Shown: positions 45,510 to 54,120, counted from the first letter of the stretch. The stretch: 64,000 bases of DNA from Candidatus Desulfarcum epimagneticum (GCA_900659855.1 CAACVI010000049.1:62001-126000), one strand, 5' to 3'. Notes: generated by a model from the letters alone, not told the origin. Numbers and translations are program-made.

Positions 45510-46937
45510 ATGGCGCTGAATCTTCAACTTCACTTAAAACAGTCCCAGCAGCTGGCCATGACGCCCCAGATCCGTCTGTCCATGAAGCTTTTGCAGTTTT
45601 CGCGGATGGAGCTGGAGGCCATGGTGAGCCGGGAGCTGGAGCTGAATCCGGCCCTTGAGGAGGGTTTCGGGGATATTTCCGGCGAGGAGCCCGCTCCGGA
45701 GGAGACGCTTTCCCCTGACCGGGAAGTGGTCATTGAAGAAAAAATCAACGACGATATCGACTGGAGCGCCTATGTGCGGGAGTACAATTCCACCGGCATC
45801 ATGGAAACGGAAAGGCCGGAGCCCTTCAACGCCGAGATGAACATCAACGCCGGCCAGTCCCTGACCGACTTCCTGCTGCGGCAGCTGAGCATGGCCTTTC
45901 CCGATGATGAGGACCGGGCCGTGGGAACGCATATCATCGGGAATCTCAACCCGGAGGGATACCTGGAGTCCGGCGCGGCCGACATCGCCGAAACGCTCGG
46001 CAAAGCCCCGGAAAAAGTCCGGGAAATCCTGTCGGTCATGCAGACATTCGACCCCCTGGGGGTGTGCGCCAGGAACCTGGGCGAGTGTCTCCTCATCCAG
46101 GCCGCCGAACTCGACTTTAAAAACGCCCCGGTCCAAAAAGAGCTGGTGGAGGCCGTCATCCGGGGGCACCTGAAAGACATTCAAAACCGAAACATCCCGG
46201 CCATCGAAAGGAAACTGGGCGCAAAGCCCCGCGACATCACCGCCGCCATTGATCTCATCAAAAGTCTGGACCCCAAACCCGGCCTGACCTTTCTGAATGA
46301 GCCCCCCCAGTATATTGTTCCCGACATTTTTGTTCACAAAGAAAAAGACCGGTTCATCATCTCCGTAAACGACGACGGCATGCCCAGGCTTAAAATCAGC
46401 AAGTTCTACCGGGACGCCGTGACGGGCGGGAAAAAGATGGACCAGGAGGCGCGAAAATATGTCAGGGAAAATTTGGACTCCGCCGCATGGCTCATCAAAG
46501 GCATCCATCAGCGCCGGAACACCATTCACAAAATCATGGAAAGCATATTGAAATTCCAGGGGGATTTTTTTGATCATGGCGTCAAAAAATTAAAACCCCT
46601 TCTGCTCAGCGATGTGGCCGAAGACATTCGCATGCATCCATCCACCGTGAGCCGGGCCACGACCCACAAATATGTCCACACCCCCCGCGGCGTTTTCGAA
46701 CTGAAATTTTTTTTCAACAAATCTCTCAAATCATCAAACGGCGAAACGGTGTCTCCGGCCAGCGTTCAGAACAAAATCGCCGAAATCGTCAAAAAGGAGG
46801 ACAAAAAAAAACCCCTTTCCGATGAGCAGATATCCCTTCTTCTCAAAAAGGACCACGTGTTTCTCGCCCGGCGAACAGTGGGAAAATACCGGGACATGCT
46901 TAAAATCCTGCCGTCATCCAAACGAAGGCAACTTTAA
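45510..46937 (+). CDS. rpoN: RNA polymerase sigma-54 factor
   Basis: Alternative sigma factor that needs AAA+ activators to open promoters. Region I is Gln/Leu-rich (LQLHLKQSQQLAMTPQIRLS), followed by an acidic region II, the core-binding domain and the DNA-binding part ending with the RpoN box ARRTVGKYRDML. The frame is open into lptB, but ATG 45510 gives the family start MALNLQLHLKQ and 475 residues. The ribosome-binding site is weak, so coupling to lptB is likely. Confidence 0.96.
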   Translation: MALNLQLHLKQSQQLAMTPQIRLSMKLLQFSRMELEAMVSRELELNPALEEGFGDISGEEPAPEETLSPDREVVIEEKINDDIDWSAYVREYNSTGIMETERPEPFNAEMNINAGQSLTDFLLRQLSMAFPDDEDRAVGTHIIGNLNPEGYLESGAADIAETLGKAPEKVREILSVMQTFDPLGVCARNLGECLLIQAAELDFKNAPVQKELVEAVIRGHLKDIQNRNIPAIERKLGAKPRDITAAIDLIKSLDPKPGLTFLNEPPQYIVPDIFVHKEKDRFIISVNDDGMPRLKISKFYRDAVTGGKKMDQEARKYVRENLDSAAWLIKGIHQRRNTIHKIMESILKFQGDFFDHGVKKLKPLLLSDVAEDIRMHPSTVSRATTHKYVHTPRGVFELKFFFNKSLKSSNGETVSPASVQNKIAEIVKKEDKKKPLSDEQISLLLKKDHVFLARRTVGKYRDMLKILPSSKRRQL

Positions 46938-46948
46938 GGAGGTTTAAC

Positions 46949-47491
46949 ATGCAGACATCCGTGACTTTTAAGAACCTTGACCCTTCTGAAAACTTGAAAA
47001 CCCACGCCAAAGAAAAGCTGGATCGACTGGACAAACTGCTTTACAATCCCGCGGAGGCCAATGTCGTTTTGCAGGTGGAAAAATTTCGCCACATCGCCGA
47101 GGTGAACATTTCCGGGGACAGGCTTAAAATACACGGCAGGGAAGAGACCAGCGACATGTATTCCGCCATTGACATGGTCGTTGACAAAATCGAGTCGCAA
47201 ATCAAAAAAAGCAAACAAAAAAACCGAAACAAAAGAGGCGCCGGGAAAAGGAAAAGGGGCGCCGGGAAAAAGAAAGGCCAGGTCCATGGGCCCGACCCGT
47301 TCCCGGACGACGAGACCGCTCGCATCCGGGTGGAAACCATTCACTACAAGCCCATGGATGTGGATGAGGCGGTGATGCAGATGGACCTGGGAACGGCCGC
47401 CTTTCTTGTTTTCACCAACGCCAGAACCAACCAGGTGAATGTGCTTTATCGTCGCAAAAACGACGATTACGGACTGATTCAGCCCAACTGA
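46949..47491 (+). CDS. hpf: Ribosome hibernation-promoting factor, long form
   Basis: The 180-residue protein has the S30AE N-terminal domain (TSVTFKNLDPSENLKTHAKEKL), a very basic linker (KKSKQKNRNKRGAGKRKRGAGKKK, residues about 88-112) and the C-terminal dimerisation domain VETIHYKPMDVDEAVMQMDLG. The long form alone dimerises 70S ribosomes to 100S. The linker is unusually lysine-rich with a repeated RGAGK. AAGGAGG precedes the ATG. Confidence 0.94.
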   Translation: MQTSVTFKNLDPSENLKTHAKEKLDRLDKLLYNPAEANVVLQVEKFRHIAEVNISGDRLKIHGREETSDMYSAIDMVVDKIESQIKKSKQKNRNKRGAGKRKRGAGKKKGQVHGPDPFPDDETARIRVETIHYKPMDVDEAVMQMDLGTAAFLVFTNARTNQVNVLYRRKNDDYGLIQPN

Positions 47492-47501
47492 GAAAAACCA
47501 C

Positions 47502-47978
47502 ATGAAAATTATTGATTCCATCAAACGGGAAGCCATTTCAGCGGACCTGAAAGCCGAGGAAAAAATAGGGGTTCTTGAAGAGCTGGCCCGACCCATCGCG
47601 ACCATGGCCGGAATAGAGGAAAAGGAGCTGGTGCGGGACCTGCTGGAAAGGGAAAGCCTGGGCAGCACCGGCATTGGCGGGGGGGTCGGAATTCCCCATT
47701 GCAAACGAAAAGACGTGGACGCCATGCTTTTGGGCTTCGGTCTCAGCCAAAAAGGGGTGGATTTTGACTCCATCGACGCCCGGCCGGTTCATATTTTTTT
47801 CGCGCTTATCACCCCCGAAGACGAGGCCGGGCTTCACCTGAAGCTTCTGTCCAGGATTTCCAGGCTGCTGAAAAATGATCTTTTCAAGCAAAAGCTCCTG
47901 CGGGCCCGAAGCCGGGATGAAATTTACGAGATTATCAAAATGGAGGAGGACGCTCTCCAGGATGGCGACGACATCTGA
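47502..47978 (+). CDS. ptsN: Nitrogen-type PTS enzyme IIA (PtsN)
   Basis: Regulatory phosphocarrier, 158 residues, with the phosphorylated His at residue 66 in GVGIPHCKRK and the usual FFALITPEDEAGLHLKLLSRIS. It probably takes phosphate from an NPr/HPr not seen here and acts on regulation, not sugar uptake. The family order normally continues with rapZ, which is absent; an EIIA(Man) gene follows after 54 nt. Confidence 0.93.
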   Translation: MKIIDSIKREAISADLKAEEKIGVLEELARPIATMAGIEEKELVRDLLERESLGSTGIGGGVGIPHCKRKDVDAMLLGFGLSQKGVDFDSIDARPVHIFFALITPEDEAGLHLKLLSRISRLLKNDLFKQKLLRARSRDEIYEIIKMEEDALQDGDDI

Positions 47979-48032
47979 CCGGAGCGCTTTGGGCGCCGGG
48001 TTTTCCCAAACGCCTCCACTTCAAGGGGTTTT

Positions 48033-48446
48033 ATGATTGGTATAGTGATTGTCACGCATCGCCGCCTCGGCGAGGCGCTTATTGATGCCGCCGAATTCAT
48101 CGCGGGGGCCAAACAGGAGGCCATTGAGTCGGTTTCCATCAACCTCATCGAAGACGCCGATGCCCTGCGCAAAAAAATCGCGGACAGCATCGGGAACGTG
48201 GCCTCCCCCAAAGGCGTCCTGGTTCTGACGGACATGTTCGGGGGCACCCCCTCGAACCTGAGCTACTCCCTCCTTGAGGAGGGGCGGGTGGAGGTCGTTT
48301 CCGGGGTCAATCTTCCCATGGTGATCAAAGCGCTGCGGGCCCGCTCCGAGATGGAAATCAAAGACCTGGCGCTCGCGCTTGAGGAATACGGCAGAAGAAG
48401 CATCAACATCGCCAGCGGAATACTGAAAGGAAACAAACGCGCGTAA
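48033..48446 (+). CDS. PTS mannose/fructose-family IIA domain protein
   Basis: A 137-residue single EIIA(Man) domain with phosphorylatable His9 in IVIVTHRRLGEAL and VLVLTDMFGGTPSNLSYSL. In Desulfobacterota such stand-alone IIA proteins sit beside ptsN and lack cognate IIB/IIC, suggesting regulation. No permease is in the window. It is followed by gap with a 25-nt gap. Confidence 0.9.
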   Translation: MIGIVIVTHRRLGEALIDAAEFIAGAKQEAIESVSINLIEDADALRKKIADSIGNVASPKGVLVLTDMFGGTPSNLSYSLLEEGRVEVVSGVNLPMVIKALRARSEMEIKDLALALEEYGRRSINIASGILKGNKRA

Positions 48447-48471
48447 ACGGGCGCGGCAAAGGAAAGGGACT

Positions 48472-49476
48472 ATGACCATCAGAATAGGCGTGAACGGACT
48501 GGGAAGGATCGGGCGCATGGCCCTTAAAATGGCGGCCGGGCGCCCCGAAATGGAGGTGACGGCCGTGAACGACCCGGCGGGGCCGGAAATCATGGCCCAT
48601 CTCCTTTCCCATGACTCGGTTCACGGGACGCCGGATTTCCCCATCCGCGCCGACGGCGCTTTTTTGGAAATCAACCATCAAAAAACGCCGTTCATGTCTG
48701 AAAAAGACCCCGAGAGGCTTGACTGGGGAAAATATGGCGCGGACATTGTTCTGGAATGCTCCGGAGTCTTCAGGACCCGGGAGACCGCCTCGAAACACCT
48801 GGCGGCCGGCGCCTCCAAGGCGATCATATCGGCGCCGGCCAAAGACCCCGACGCCACCATCGTCATGGGGGTCAACTCCAGCGTTTACGACCCCAGACGC
48901 CATCACATCATTTCCAACGCGTCATGCACCACCAACTGCCTGGCGCCGGTGGCCAAGGTTCTCCATGAGCGCCTGGGAATCCGCCGGGGAATGATGACCA
49001 CCGTTCATTCCTACACCGGGGACCAGCGTCTCATGGACGCCCCCCACAAGGATTTTCGCCGGGCCCGGGCCGCCGGTCTGTCCATGATCCCCACCACCAC
49101 GGGCGCCGCCAAGGCCGTGGAGCTGGTCCTTCCCGAACTTTCGGGAAAAATGAGCGGGCTGGCCATCCGGGTTCCCACGGCCAATGTCTCCATCGTGGAT
49201 TTCGTGGCCCAGGTGGGCCGGACCGGCCTCACGGCGCCGGACGTGAACGATATTTTCAAAGAGGCCGCAAGCGGCCCTCTTTCCGGAATCCTGGGATGCT
49301 CGGACGAATTCCTGGTTTCATCGGACTTCAACGGCTCCACCCTGTCATCCGTGGTGGACGCCCCGCTCACCTCCGTCATGGGGGATATGGTGAAAACCCT
49401 TTCATGGTATGACAACGAAGCCGGGTACGCCGCGCGGATGATCGACCTGGCTTTAATGGTCGGCTCCCGACTCTAA
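48472..49476 (+). CDS. gap: Glyceraldehyde-3-phosphate dehydrogenase, type I
   Basis: NAD-dependent glycolytic/gluconeogenic enzyme, 334 residues. The Rossmann start IRIGVNGLGRIGRMALKMA, the active-site ISNASCTTNCLAPVAK and SWYDNEAGYAARMIDL at the C-terminus are diagnostic. Tetrameric and cytoplasmic. It is followed by a 16-bp-stem hairpin and then tpiA, so the two triose enzymes are clustered. Confidence 0.96.
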   Translation: MTIRIGVNGLGRIGRMALKMAAGRPEMEVTAVNDPAGPEIMAHLLSHDSVHGTPDFPIRADGAFLEINHQKTPFMSEKDPERLDWGKYGADIVLECSGVFRTRETASKHLAAGASKAIISAPAKDPDATIVMGVNSSVYDPRRHHIISNASCTTNCLAPVAKVLHERLGIRRGMMTTVHSYTGDQRLMDAPHKDFRRARAAGLSMIPTTTGAAKAVELVLPELSGKMSGLAIRVPTANVSIVDFVAQVGRTGLTAPDVNDIFKEAASGPLSGILGCSDEFLVSSDFNGSTLSSVVDAPLTSVMGDMVKTLSWYDNEAGYAARMIDLALMVGSRL

Positions 49477-49507
49477 CTGACACTGTCCCGTGATTTTTTT
49501 AAAGCTA

Positions 49508-49546
49508 AGGGTTCGCTCAAAAACAACTGATTTTTGAGCGAACCCT
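49508..49546 (+). repeat. 16-bp-stem hairpin between gap and tpiA
   Basis: AGGGTTCGCTCAAAAA (49508-49523) and TTTTTGAGCGAACCCT (49531-49546) are perfectly complementary around a 7-nt loop. No T-run follows, so it is not a classical terminator; it may stabilise or process the gap-tpiA mRNA. The stem ends 15 nt before the tpiA ATG, close to where its ribosome-binding site must be (AAAGGAAA). Confidence 0.85.
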
Positions 49547-49561
49547 AAAGGAAACCACAAA

Positions 49562-50326
49562 ATGACCACCCGAAGACCCCTGATCGCCGGCAACTGGAAA
49601 ATGTTTAAAACCTCCGCCGAAGCGGTTGAAGCGGCCCTGAGACTGGCCGGACACATCGCCTCCGAAAAAGAGACGGACGTCATGATCACCCCGCCCTTCA
49701 CCGCCCTTGAGGCGGTGGCCAAAGCCGTTTCCGGAACCCGCCTTCTGTTAGGCGCCCAAAACGTCCACTGGGAAAACCAGGGGGCCTACACCGGGGAGAT
49801 ATCCCCCCTCATGCTCGCCGCCATCGGCTGCCGGCATGTCATCATCGGCCACTCGGAGCGCCGCCTGTATTTCGGGGAGACGGATGAGACCGTCCAAAAA
49901 AAAATCGGCGCGGCCGTCGACGCCGGCCTGTTCCCCGTCATGTGCGTGGGGGAGACCGGGGAGGAAAGAAAATCAGGCAAAACGTTTTCAACCCTTGACA
50001 AACAGATCCTGAATGGGTTAAAAGGGTTTGTTTCGGATCGCGCCGAAACCCTGGTCATCGCCTATGAGCCCGTATGGGCCATCGGAACCGGGGAGACGGC
50101 CACACCGGAACAGGCCCAGGGAGTTCACGCCCATCTCCGGGGCCTGATTGAAAAAACGTTTGGGAAAAAGATCGCCGGCTCCATTCGAATTCTGTATGGA
50201 GGAAGCGTGAAACCGGCCAACATCAAAAATTTGATGGACATGCCGGACATTGACGGGGCGCTGGTGGGCGGGGCCAGTCTGGACCCCGACATATTCGCCG
50301 AAATCGCCTGTTACCAAAGCCGTTGA
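49562..50326 (+). CDS. tpiA: Triosephosphate isomerase
   Basis: A 254-residue TIM barrel interconverting dihydroxyacetone phosphate and glyceraldehyde-3-phosphate. It has the substrate Lys in AGNWKMFK, catalytic His in IIGHSERR, catalytic Glu in AYEPVWAIGTG, and the phosphate loop LYGGSVKPAN. secG follows 43 nt later, a common order in bacteria. Confidence 0.96.
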   Translation: MTTRRPLIAGNWKMFKTSAEAVEAALRLAGHIASEKETDVMITPPFTALEAVAKAVSGTRLLLGAQNVHWENQGAYTGEISPLMLAAIGCRHVIIGHSERRLYFGETDETVQKKIGAAVDAGLFPVMCVGETGEERKSGKTFSTLDKQILNGLKGFVSDRAETLVIAYEPVWAIGTGETATPEQAQGVHAHLRGLIEKTFGKKIAGSIRILYGGSVKPANIKNLMDMPDIDGALVGGASLDPDIFAEIACYQSR

Positions 50327-50369
50327 CAGGCCCGGCGGGAAATAAAGAATAACCAAGGATAGAAATAGT

Positions 50370-50720
50370 ATGACAGCGATATTGGTGACGATTCATGTGA
50401 TCGTCTGTGTGGCTCTGATTATGATCGTGCTTTTGCAGACCGGCAAGGGCGCGGACATGGGCGCCGCTTTTGGCGGAGGAAGCAGCCAGACGCTTCTGGG
50501 AAGCTCCGGGGCCTCGACACTGTTAAGCAAAGCGACCACAGGCGTGGCCATCATCTTTATGCTGACCTCCCTGGCCCTGGCGTACATCTCAACCCAGCGA
50601 ACGGGCGGGGACTCCATCATGAAATCAGTGGAAACCGCCGCCCCGGCAAAAGCGCCCGCGAATCAGCCGGCGGCTGACGCGGCCGGTGAAAAAACGCCTG
50701 AACAAAAACCCCAACCCTGA
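50370..50720 (+). CDS. secG: Preprotein translocase subunit SecG
   Basis: A 116-residue inner-membrane protein with two helices: ILVTIHVIVCVALIMIVLLQ at the N-terminus and TGVAIIFMLTSLALAYIS near residue 60, separated by the conserved GKGADMGAAFGGGSSQTLLGSSG. The C-terminal tail is Ala/Pro-rich. It is the last protein gene before tRNA-Leu; three imperfect copies of a TTTTTTAAAC-GACC unit follow at about 50720-50770. Confidence 0.93.
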   Translation: MTAILVTIHVIVCVALIMIVLLQTGKGADMGAAFGGGSSQTLLGSSGASTLLSKATTGVAIIFMLTSLALAYISTQRTGGDSIMKSVETAAPAKAPANQPAADAAGEKTPEQKPQP

Positions 50721-50786
50721 TTTTTTTTTAAACGGACCTTTTTTAAACTGACCTCTTTTTTAAACGAAACACACACATCCAAATGT

Positions 50787-50873
50787 GCCGAAGTGGTGGA
50801 ATCTGGTAGACACGCTATCTTGAGGGGGTAGTGGGCCACGCCCGTGCGGGTTCAAGTCCCGCCTTCGGCACCA
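50787..50873 (+). tRNA. tRNA-Leu(GAG)
   Basis: The acceptor GCCGAAG pairs with CTTCGGC, followed by discriminator A and an encoded CCA (50871-50873). The anticodon stem CTATC/GGTAG encloses loop TTGAGGG with anticodon GAG. A long variable arm (GGGCCACGCCC region) marks a class II tRNA, and GGTTCAAGTCC is the T loop. Leu(GAG) agrees with its known orthologues. Confidence 0.95.
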
Positions 50874-50900
50874 TTCTTTTTTCAATCAAACCCATCCAAT

Positions 50901-50953
50901 CGAAGTTTGCCGGACCACTCCCGCGCGGGTTCAAGTCCCGCCTTCGACGCCAT
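50901..50953 (+). pseudogene. Shrunken duplicate of tRNA-Leu
   Basis: The tract CGAAGT near 50901 is followed directly by CCGGACCACTCCCGCGCGGG, TTCAAGTCCCGCCTTCG and ACGCCA. It aligns with the 5' acceptor end plus the variable arm, T arm and 3' acceptor of the intact tRNA 27 nt upstream, but the D and anticodon arms are missing. It cannot be a functional tRNA. Such a 3' copy is what an integrase crossover or tandem duplication leaves behind. Confidence 0.75.
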
Positions 50954-51527
50954 TTTTTTCATGCCTTCTTGGCATTTCGCATTTCAAACGCGTCATTTTT
51001 TTTAATGACCGCCATCCATTGATGACACCGGCCATGAATAAAAATGTAGGCAGTCGAATAGAACTGTGCATGAGATGTGGAAACAACAAACCGGTCATTG
51101 GCGCCGAGGCAGCGGCCGCTATTGAGCCGATCCATAACCAGAATCTCAGCATAATTCATAAGGGTTCTTCGAAACCATTTTTCTTCTAAAAAGCCCCTGA
51201 GCCTTATCATAACGTTTTTTATTCAACGTCTTGTGACTAAAACCCGAACATCAGCGGCTTGATTTTCAAGGTGGCTTTTTTTCGGTATTCCTCGCCGAAA
51301 TTTTTTTATTTCATTTTTTTCTTGCACATCAAAAAATAAAGGGGCATTATTTTTTTGTCTGGCCAAAAAACAGGGCTCCGCTGAAGAGCGACCCGATCGC
51401 CGAGGCGAACGAGGGAGTGTTATATGATTCCTATGGAAGCATTCCTCAAGGCACAAATGCAGAAAACAAGACGCCTTGACTGGAAAGCGCGATTTGTGTG
51501 ACAAAACTACAAAAAGGAGCGAAAAAA
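50954..51527. other. Gene-poor spacer at the left edge of the cohesin island
   Basis: About 570 bases without a gene I can support. A minus-strand frame at 50959-51210 (83 codons, starting MIRLRGFLEEKWFRR) has no recognisable domain or ribosome-binding site and may be a decayed gene. Composition is clearly more AT-rich than the core genome from here on. No integrase or inverted-repeat ends were seen. Confidence 0.5.
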
Positions 51528-51968
51528 GTGAAGAAAAAAACAGCGCTATTAATTTTAGCTTTTATCTTGTTGGGGGTATTCGCTCAGAGTTGCGAGAAAA
51601 AAAAAAGCGGCATAACCATAAAAAAAAATGTAAATGACCAAAATATCACTTTCATTGTTTCGGTAAAGAACGCGCCGAATAAAGTGCATGCTCTCGGATT
51701 TGAGGTTATTTACGATCCTTTGGCATTAAAATATGTTCGATATAAAGAAGGAAAATCTGTGCGCGAATTTCAAATGTTTGGAGCGCATAAAGTCAAAGAA
51801 GGCCTGGTTCGCGTGGGCGGCTTTGCTGCGGGAGAAAAATCCATAAAAAAAGACGCAAGTGGAGAACTCGTTATTCTGGAATTCGAATGGATCAACAGTG
51901 AACAAAAAGCCGGAATAACATTGGCGAAACTTTTGGACGATATTTCCGGATGGAACCCCCAGGAATAA
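51528..51968 (+). CDS. Cohesin-like module protein, lipoprotein-type anchor
   Basis: A 146-residue secreted protein that is one cohesin-like module. A basic start and hydrophobic helix lead to FAQSC (Cys22), an imperfect lipobox, so it may be lipid-anchored. The module has the signature shared by the next three genes: NAPNKVHALGFEVIYDP, a KYVRYKEG strand, LVRVGGFAAGE, SGELVILEFEW and the end LLDDISGW. I start at GTG 51528 because AAGGAG lies 9 nt upstream; GTG 51498 would hide the signal sequence. It heads the island, 12 nt before the next cohesin gene. Confidence 0.75.
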   Translation: MKKKTALLILAFILLGVFAQSCEKKKSGITIKKNVNDQNITFIVSVKNAPNKVHALGFEVIYDPLALKYVRYKEGKSVREFQMFGAHKVKEGLVRVGGFAAGEKSIKKDASGELVILEFEWINSEQKAGITLAKLLDDISGWNPQE

Positions 51969-51980
51969 ACAAGGGCTAAA

Positions 51981-53078
51981 ATGTTTTCCCGTAAAAAAAA
52001 GAATATTTTTTTATGCCTGGTTGTCGGCCTTTCCTTATTTTTAATTAAAAATGGCCACGCCAACTCTCAAAATTCATCATTGGAAGCTATAAGGCAATCT
52101 TATTACGGCGGCGGCCAGGTGACCTATGAAGTTTGTGTAAAAAATTACCCCAAAAGCATAGACTCTCTGGGCATGGATGTGGTCTATAATCCCGCTAATT
52201 TGACTTTAAGGAGGTATGAACGGGGCTCTTTGACAACGAATTTTGATGTTTTCGCCGTGACAAACAATGCGGAGGCGGGCGTTTTAAGAATCGGCGGGAT
52301 CGAAGCGGGGAATCATATAATCTCAAAAGGATCCAGCGGAAGCATCGTCATACTGGATTTTGATGTTGTCGGAAATTTGGAGCCTGACACAAAACTTAGA
52401 TTTCAAGGCTTGAAAGACGATCTGAATCCCAAAAGCAGAACCTATGACCCGAAGAGGGAGGAGCCGGAAAAAGTCGAGTCGCCCTCCCCTGCTTCAGGCA
52501 GCGACAATTCTGGCATAAACGAAGGCGATCCTCAAAAAAGCATAGATGACAATGGAAGCGCGGAGAGTTCATATCGGAGCTATACGCGAAATAAAGGAAA
52601 CGGAGCGAATGAACAGCAACTCGAAAGTTCGGAGGCTTTTCCTGAAACGGAAGTTCAACAAACTGAATCCGGATCCGGAGCTTCAGCGCAAACTCGCGGG
52701 GAACAGAAAGCGGACAGATCGAATATCGCAACTTTCAAAAAAACCGATCATGATGGAAATATTTTCACGCCGGGAATATCCGGTCCTTCCTCAAGCGGCG
52801 GGGAAAAATCCTCAAAAAAAATTTGGATAACAACCAATCGGACAAAAGAGACGAGACCCAAAAAACATGTCCATAATGCGACATTAAAAGACAGTCCCCG
52901 AAATATTAAAAAAAACACAGCCGCCGCCTTCGAGGAATTGGCGTCAAATATACAACAGATAAAAAACAGCGTAAACACACTTAAAATTATTGTCCTTTTC
53001 CTTTGTTTTATCATCATGTCCGGTTTTGTTGGAATGTTCCTTTTGATAAAACCAATCATCAACCGAGAGGCAAAATAA
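51981..53078 (+). CDS. Cohesin-like module protein with C-terminal transmembrane anchor
   Basis: A 365-residue protein in four parts. A signal peptide (residues about 8-27, NIFLCLVVGLSLFLIKNGHA) is followed by a cohesin-like module to about residue 150 (NYPKSIDSLGMDVVYNP, VLRIGGIEAG, SGSIVILDFDV, LKDDLNP). Then comes a long hydrophilic Ser/Glu/Asn-rich linker (about 150-300), and finally a coiled-coil-like segment and one membrane helix (about 338-358, IIVLFLCFIIMSGFVGMFLLI) with a short basic tail. It should display the module away from a membrane on a flexible stalk. It follows the first cohesin gene by 12 nt. Confidence 0.78.
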   Translation: MFSRKKKNIFLCLVVGLSLFLIKNGHANSQNSSLEAIRQSYYGGGQVTYEVCVKNYPKSIDSLGMDVVYNPANLTLRRYERGSLTTNFDVFAVTNNAEAGVLRIGGIEAGNHIISKGSSGSIVILDFDVVGNLEPDTKLRFQGLKDDLNPKSRTYDPKREEPEKVESPSPASGSDNSGINEGDPQKSIDDNGSAESSYRSYTRNKGNGANEQQLESSEAFPETEVQQTESGSGASAQTRGEQKADRSNIATFKKTDHDGNIFTPGISGPSSSGGEKSSKKIWITTNRTKETRPKKHVHNATLKDSPRNIKKNTAAAFEELASNIQQIKNSVNTLKIIVLFLCFIIMSGFVGMFLLIKPIINREAK

Positions 53079-53151
53079 CGGCGACCTCTCGATGTTTTCA
53101 GTCATAACTCTTTGGGTTTTAAAAAACACGGATTAAAAGGAGGGTGAAAAA

Positions 53152-54030
53152 GTGGAATCAACTCAGAAAGGTCGGCGCAAATTAGGATCATTTTTAATGA
53201 CCGGATGTATTGTTCTTTTTTTTGCTGTCGCTGTAAACTTTTTGCTTATCGGAACAAATGTTTCGACGGTTATGGCCATAGTCACTAGCTGTATCGAGTA
53301 TGACACAGGCAAAATTGACATTAAAGGCGTCAGAGGACACAGTGGCAGCCCAGTCACCATTCCCGTCAGAATTCGGAGATTGGATGCGTCGGATGCGTCG
53401 AATGATGTAAAAACGCTTGGCTTTGATGTCAATTTCGATGCCAACACCTTAACATACAACGGTTTTGATGTGACAGGAACTGTAACGAAAAACTTTCAAA
53501 CGGCCGAAGCCAATGAAATTTCAACAGGACTTCTAAGGTTTGGGGGCTACGATTCGGACGGGGGGGTTTTTCGTGACTCAAGCTGGGACGCAAGCGGAGA
53601 TGGCTGGATTCCAAGTGGAGACGCGACTGCGGACGCAAGCAGTGACACAAGTTGGGTTTCAAATTGGGACGCGACCGGGGACGTTCCAGGTGCGGTTGTT
53701 TATTTGAACTTTAATATTAACGCCGGTGGAGACACCAGTGGAGACACCGCGTTGACTTTGACCGGCCTTGTGGATGATATTCGAGACTGGCCCAGCTCTG
53801 GCGGCTGTCTTGTTTACGGCGGCTGTTCGGGCGATATCAACGGAGACGGCCGATGGACGCCAAGAGACGCTTTAAGCATTTTTGAAAAATACATGAATAT
53901 TTGCCCCACATCGGCGGGCGAAGACTGCGCCACTGTATGCGGAGACGTGGATGTCGCAGGGGGCGTGACTCCCGCCGACGCTCTTTGTGTTTTCAACAGA
54001 TACCTGGGCAAATCAAGCTGTCTGGATTGA
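53152..54030 (+). CDS. Secreted cohesin-dockerin protein
   Basis: A 292-residue protein joining both halves of a cohesin-dockerin pair. After a signal helix (about residues 13-35) the cohesin-like module has VKTLGFDVNFD, LLRFGGYDSD, VVYLNFNIN and LVDDIRDWP; a roughly 40-residue Trp/Asp/Ser/Gly-rich insert with SGD and DAS repeats interrupts it. The C-terminal 70 residues are a type I-like dockerin: calcium loop 1 is GDINGDGRWTPRDAL with all DxNxDG ligands, and loop 2 is GDVDVAGGVTPADAL, where one ligand is Ala; two Cys-rich linkers flank them. The GTG start has AAAGGAGG upstream. It is the only soluble, potentially bridging member of the set. Confidence 0.85.
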   Translation: MESTQKGRRKLGSFLMTGCIVLFFAVAVNFLLIGTNVSTVMAIVTSCIEYDTGKIDIKGVRGHSGSPVTIPVRIRRLDASDASNDVKTLGFDVNFDANTLTYNGFDVTGTVTKNFQTAEANEISTGLLRFGGYDSDGGVFRDSSWDASGDGWIPSGDATADASSDTSWVSNWDATGDVPGAVVYLNFNINAGGDTSGDTALTLTGLVDDIRDWPSSGGCLVYGGCSGDINGDGRWTPRDALSIFEKYMNICPTSAGEDCATVCGDVDVAGGVTPADALCVFNRYLGKSSCLD

Positions 54031-54056
54031 TTTTTTTTAGAGGGGAATAAAAACAG

Positions 54057-54085
54057 CCGGGCGGGAAACCGCCCGGTTTAAATCT
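54057..54085 (+). terminator. Hairpin terminator after the cohesin-dockerin gene
   Basis: CCGGGCGG (54057-54064) and CCGCCCGG (54069-54076) form an 8-bp GC stem with a GAAA tetraloop, followed by TTTAAATCTT. It would terminate or attenuate transcription before the large anchor gene, so the latter may have its own promoter or be made in smaller amounts. Confidence 0.75.
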
Positions 54086-54120
54086 TATCTCGCACATAAA
54101 AAAATAAGGAATACGTAAAA

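Noticed and set aside
50959-51210. 83-codon minus-strand frame in the spacer before the cohesin island
   Set aside because: No recognisable family, no ribosome-binding site and no conserved neighbour; not enough to call a gene.
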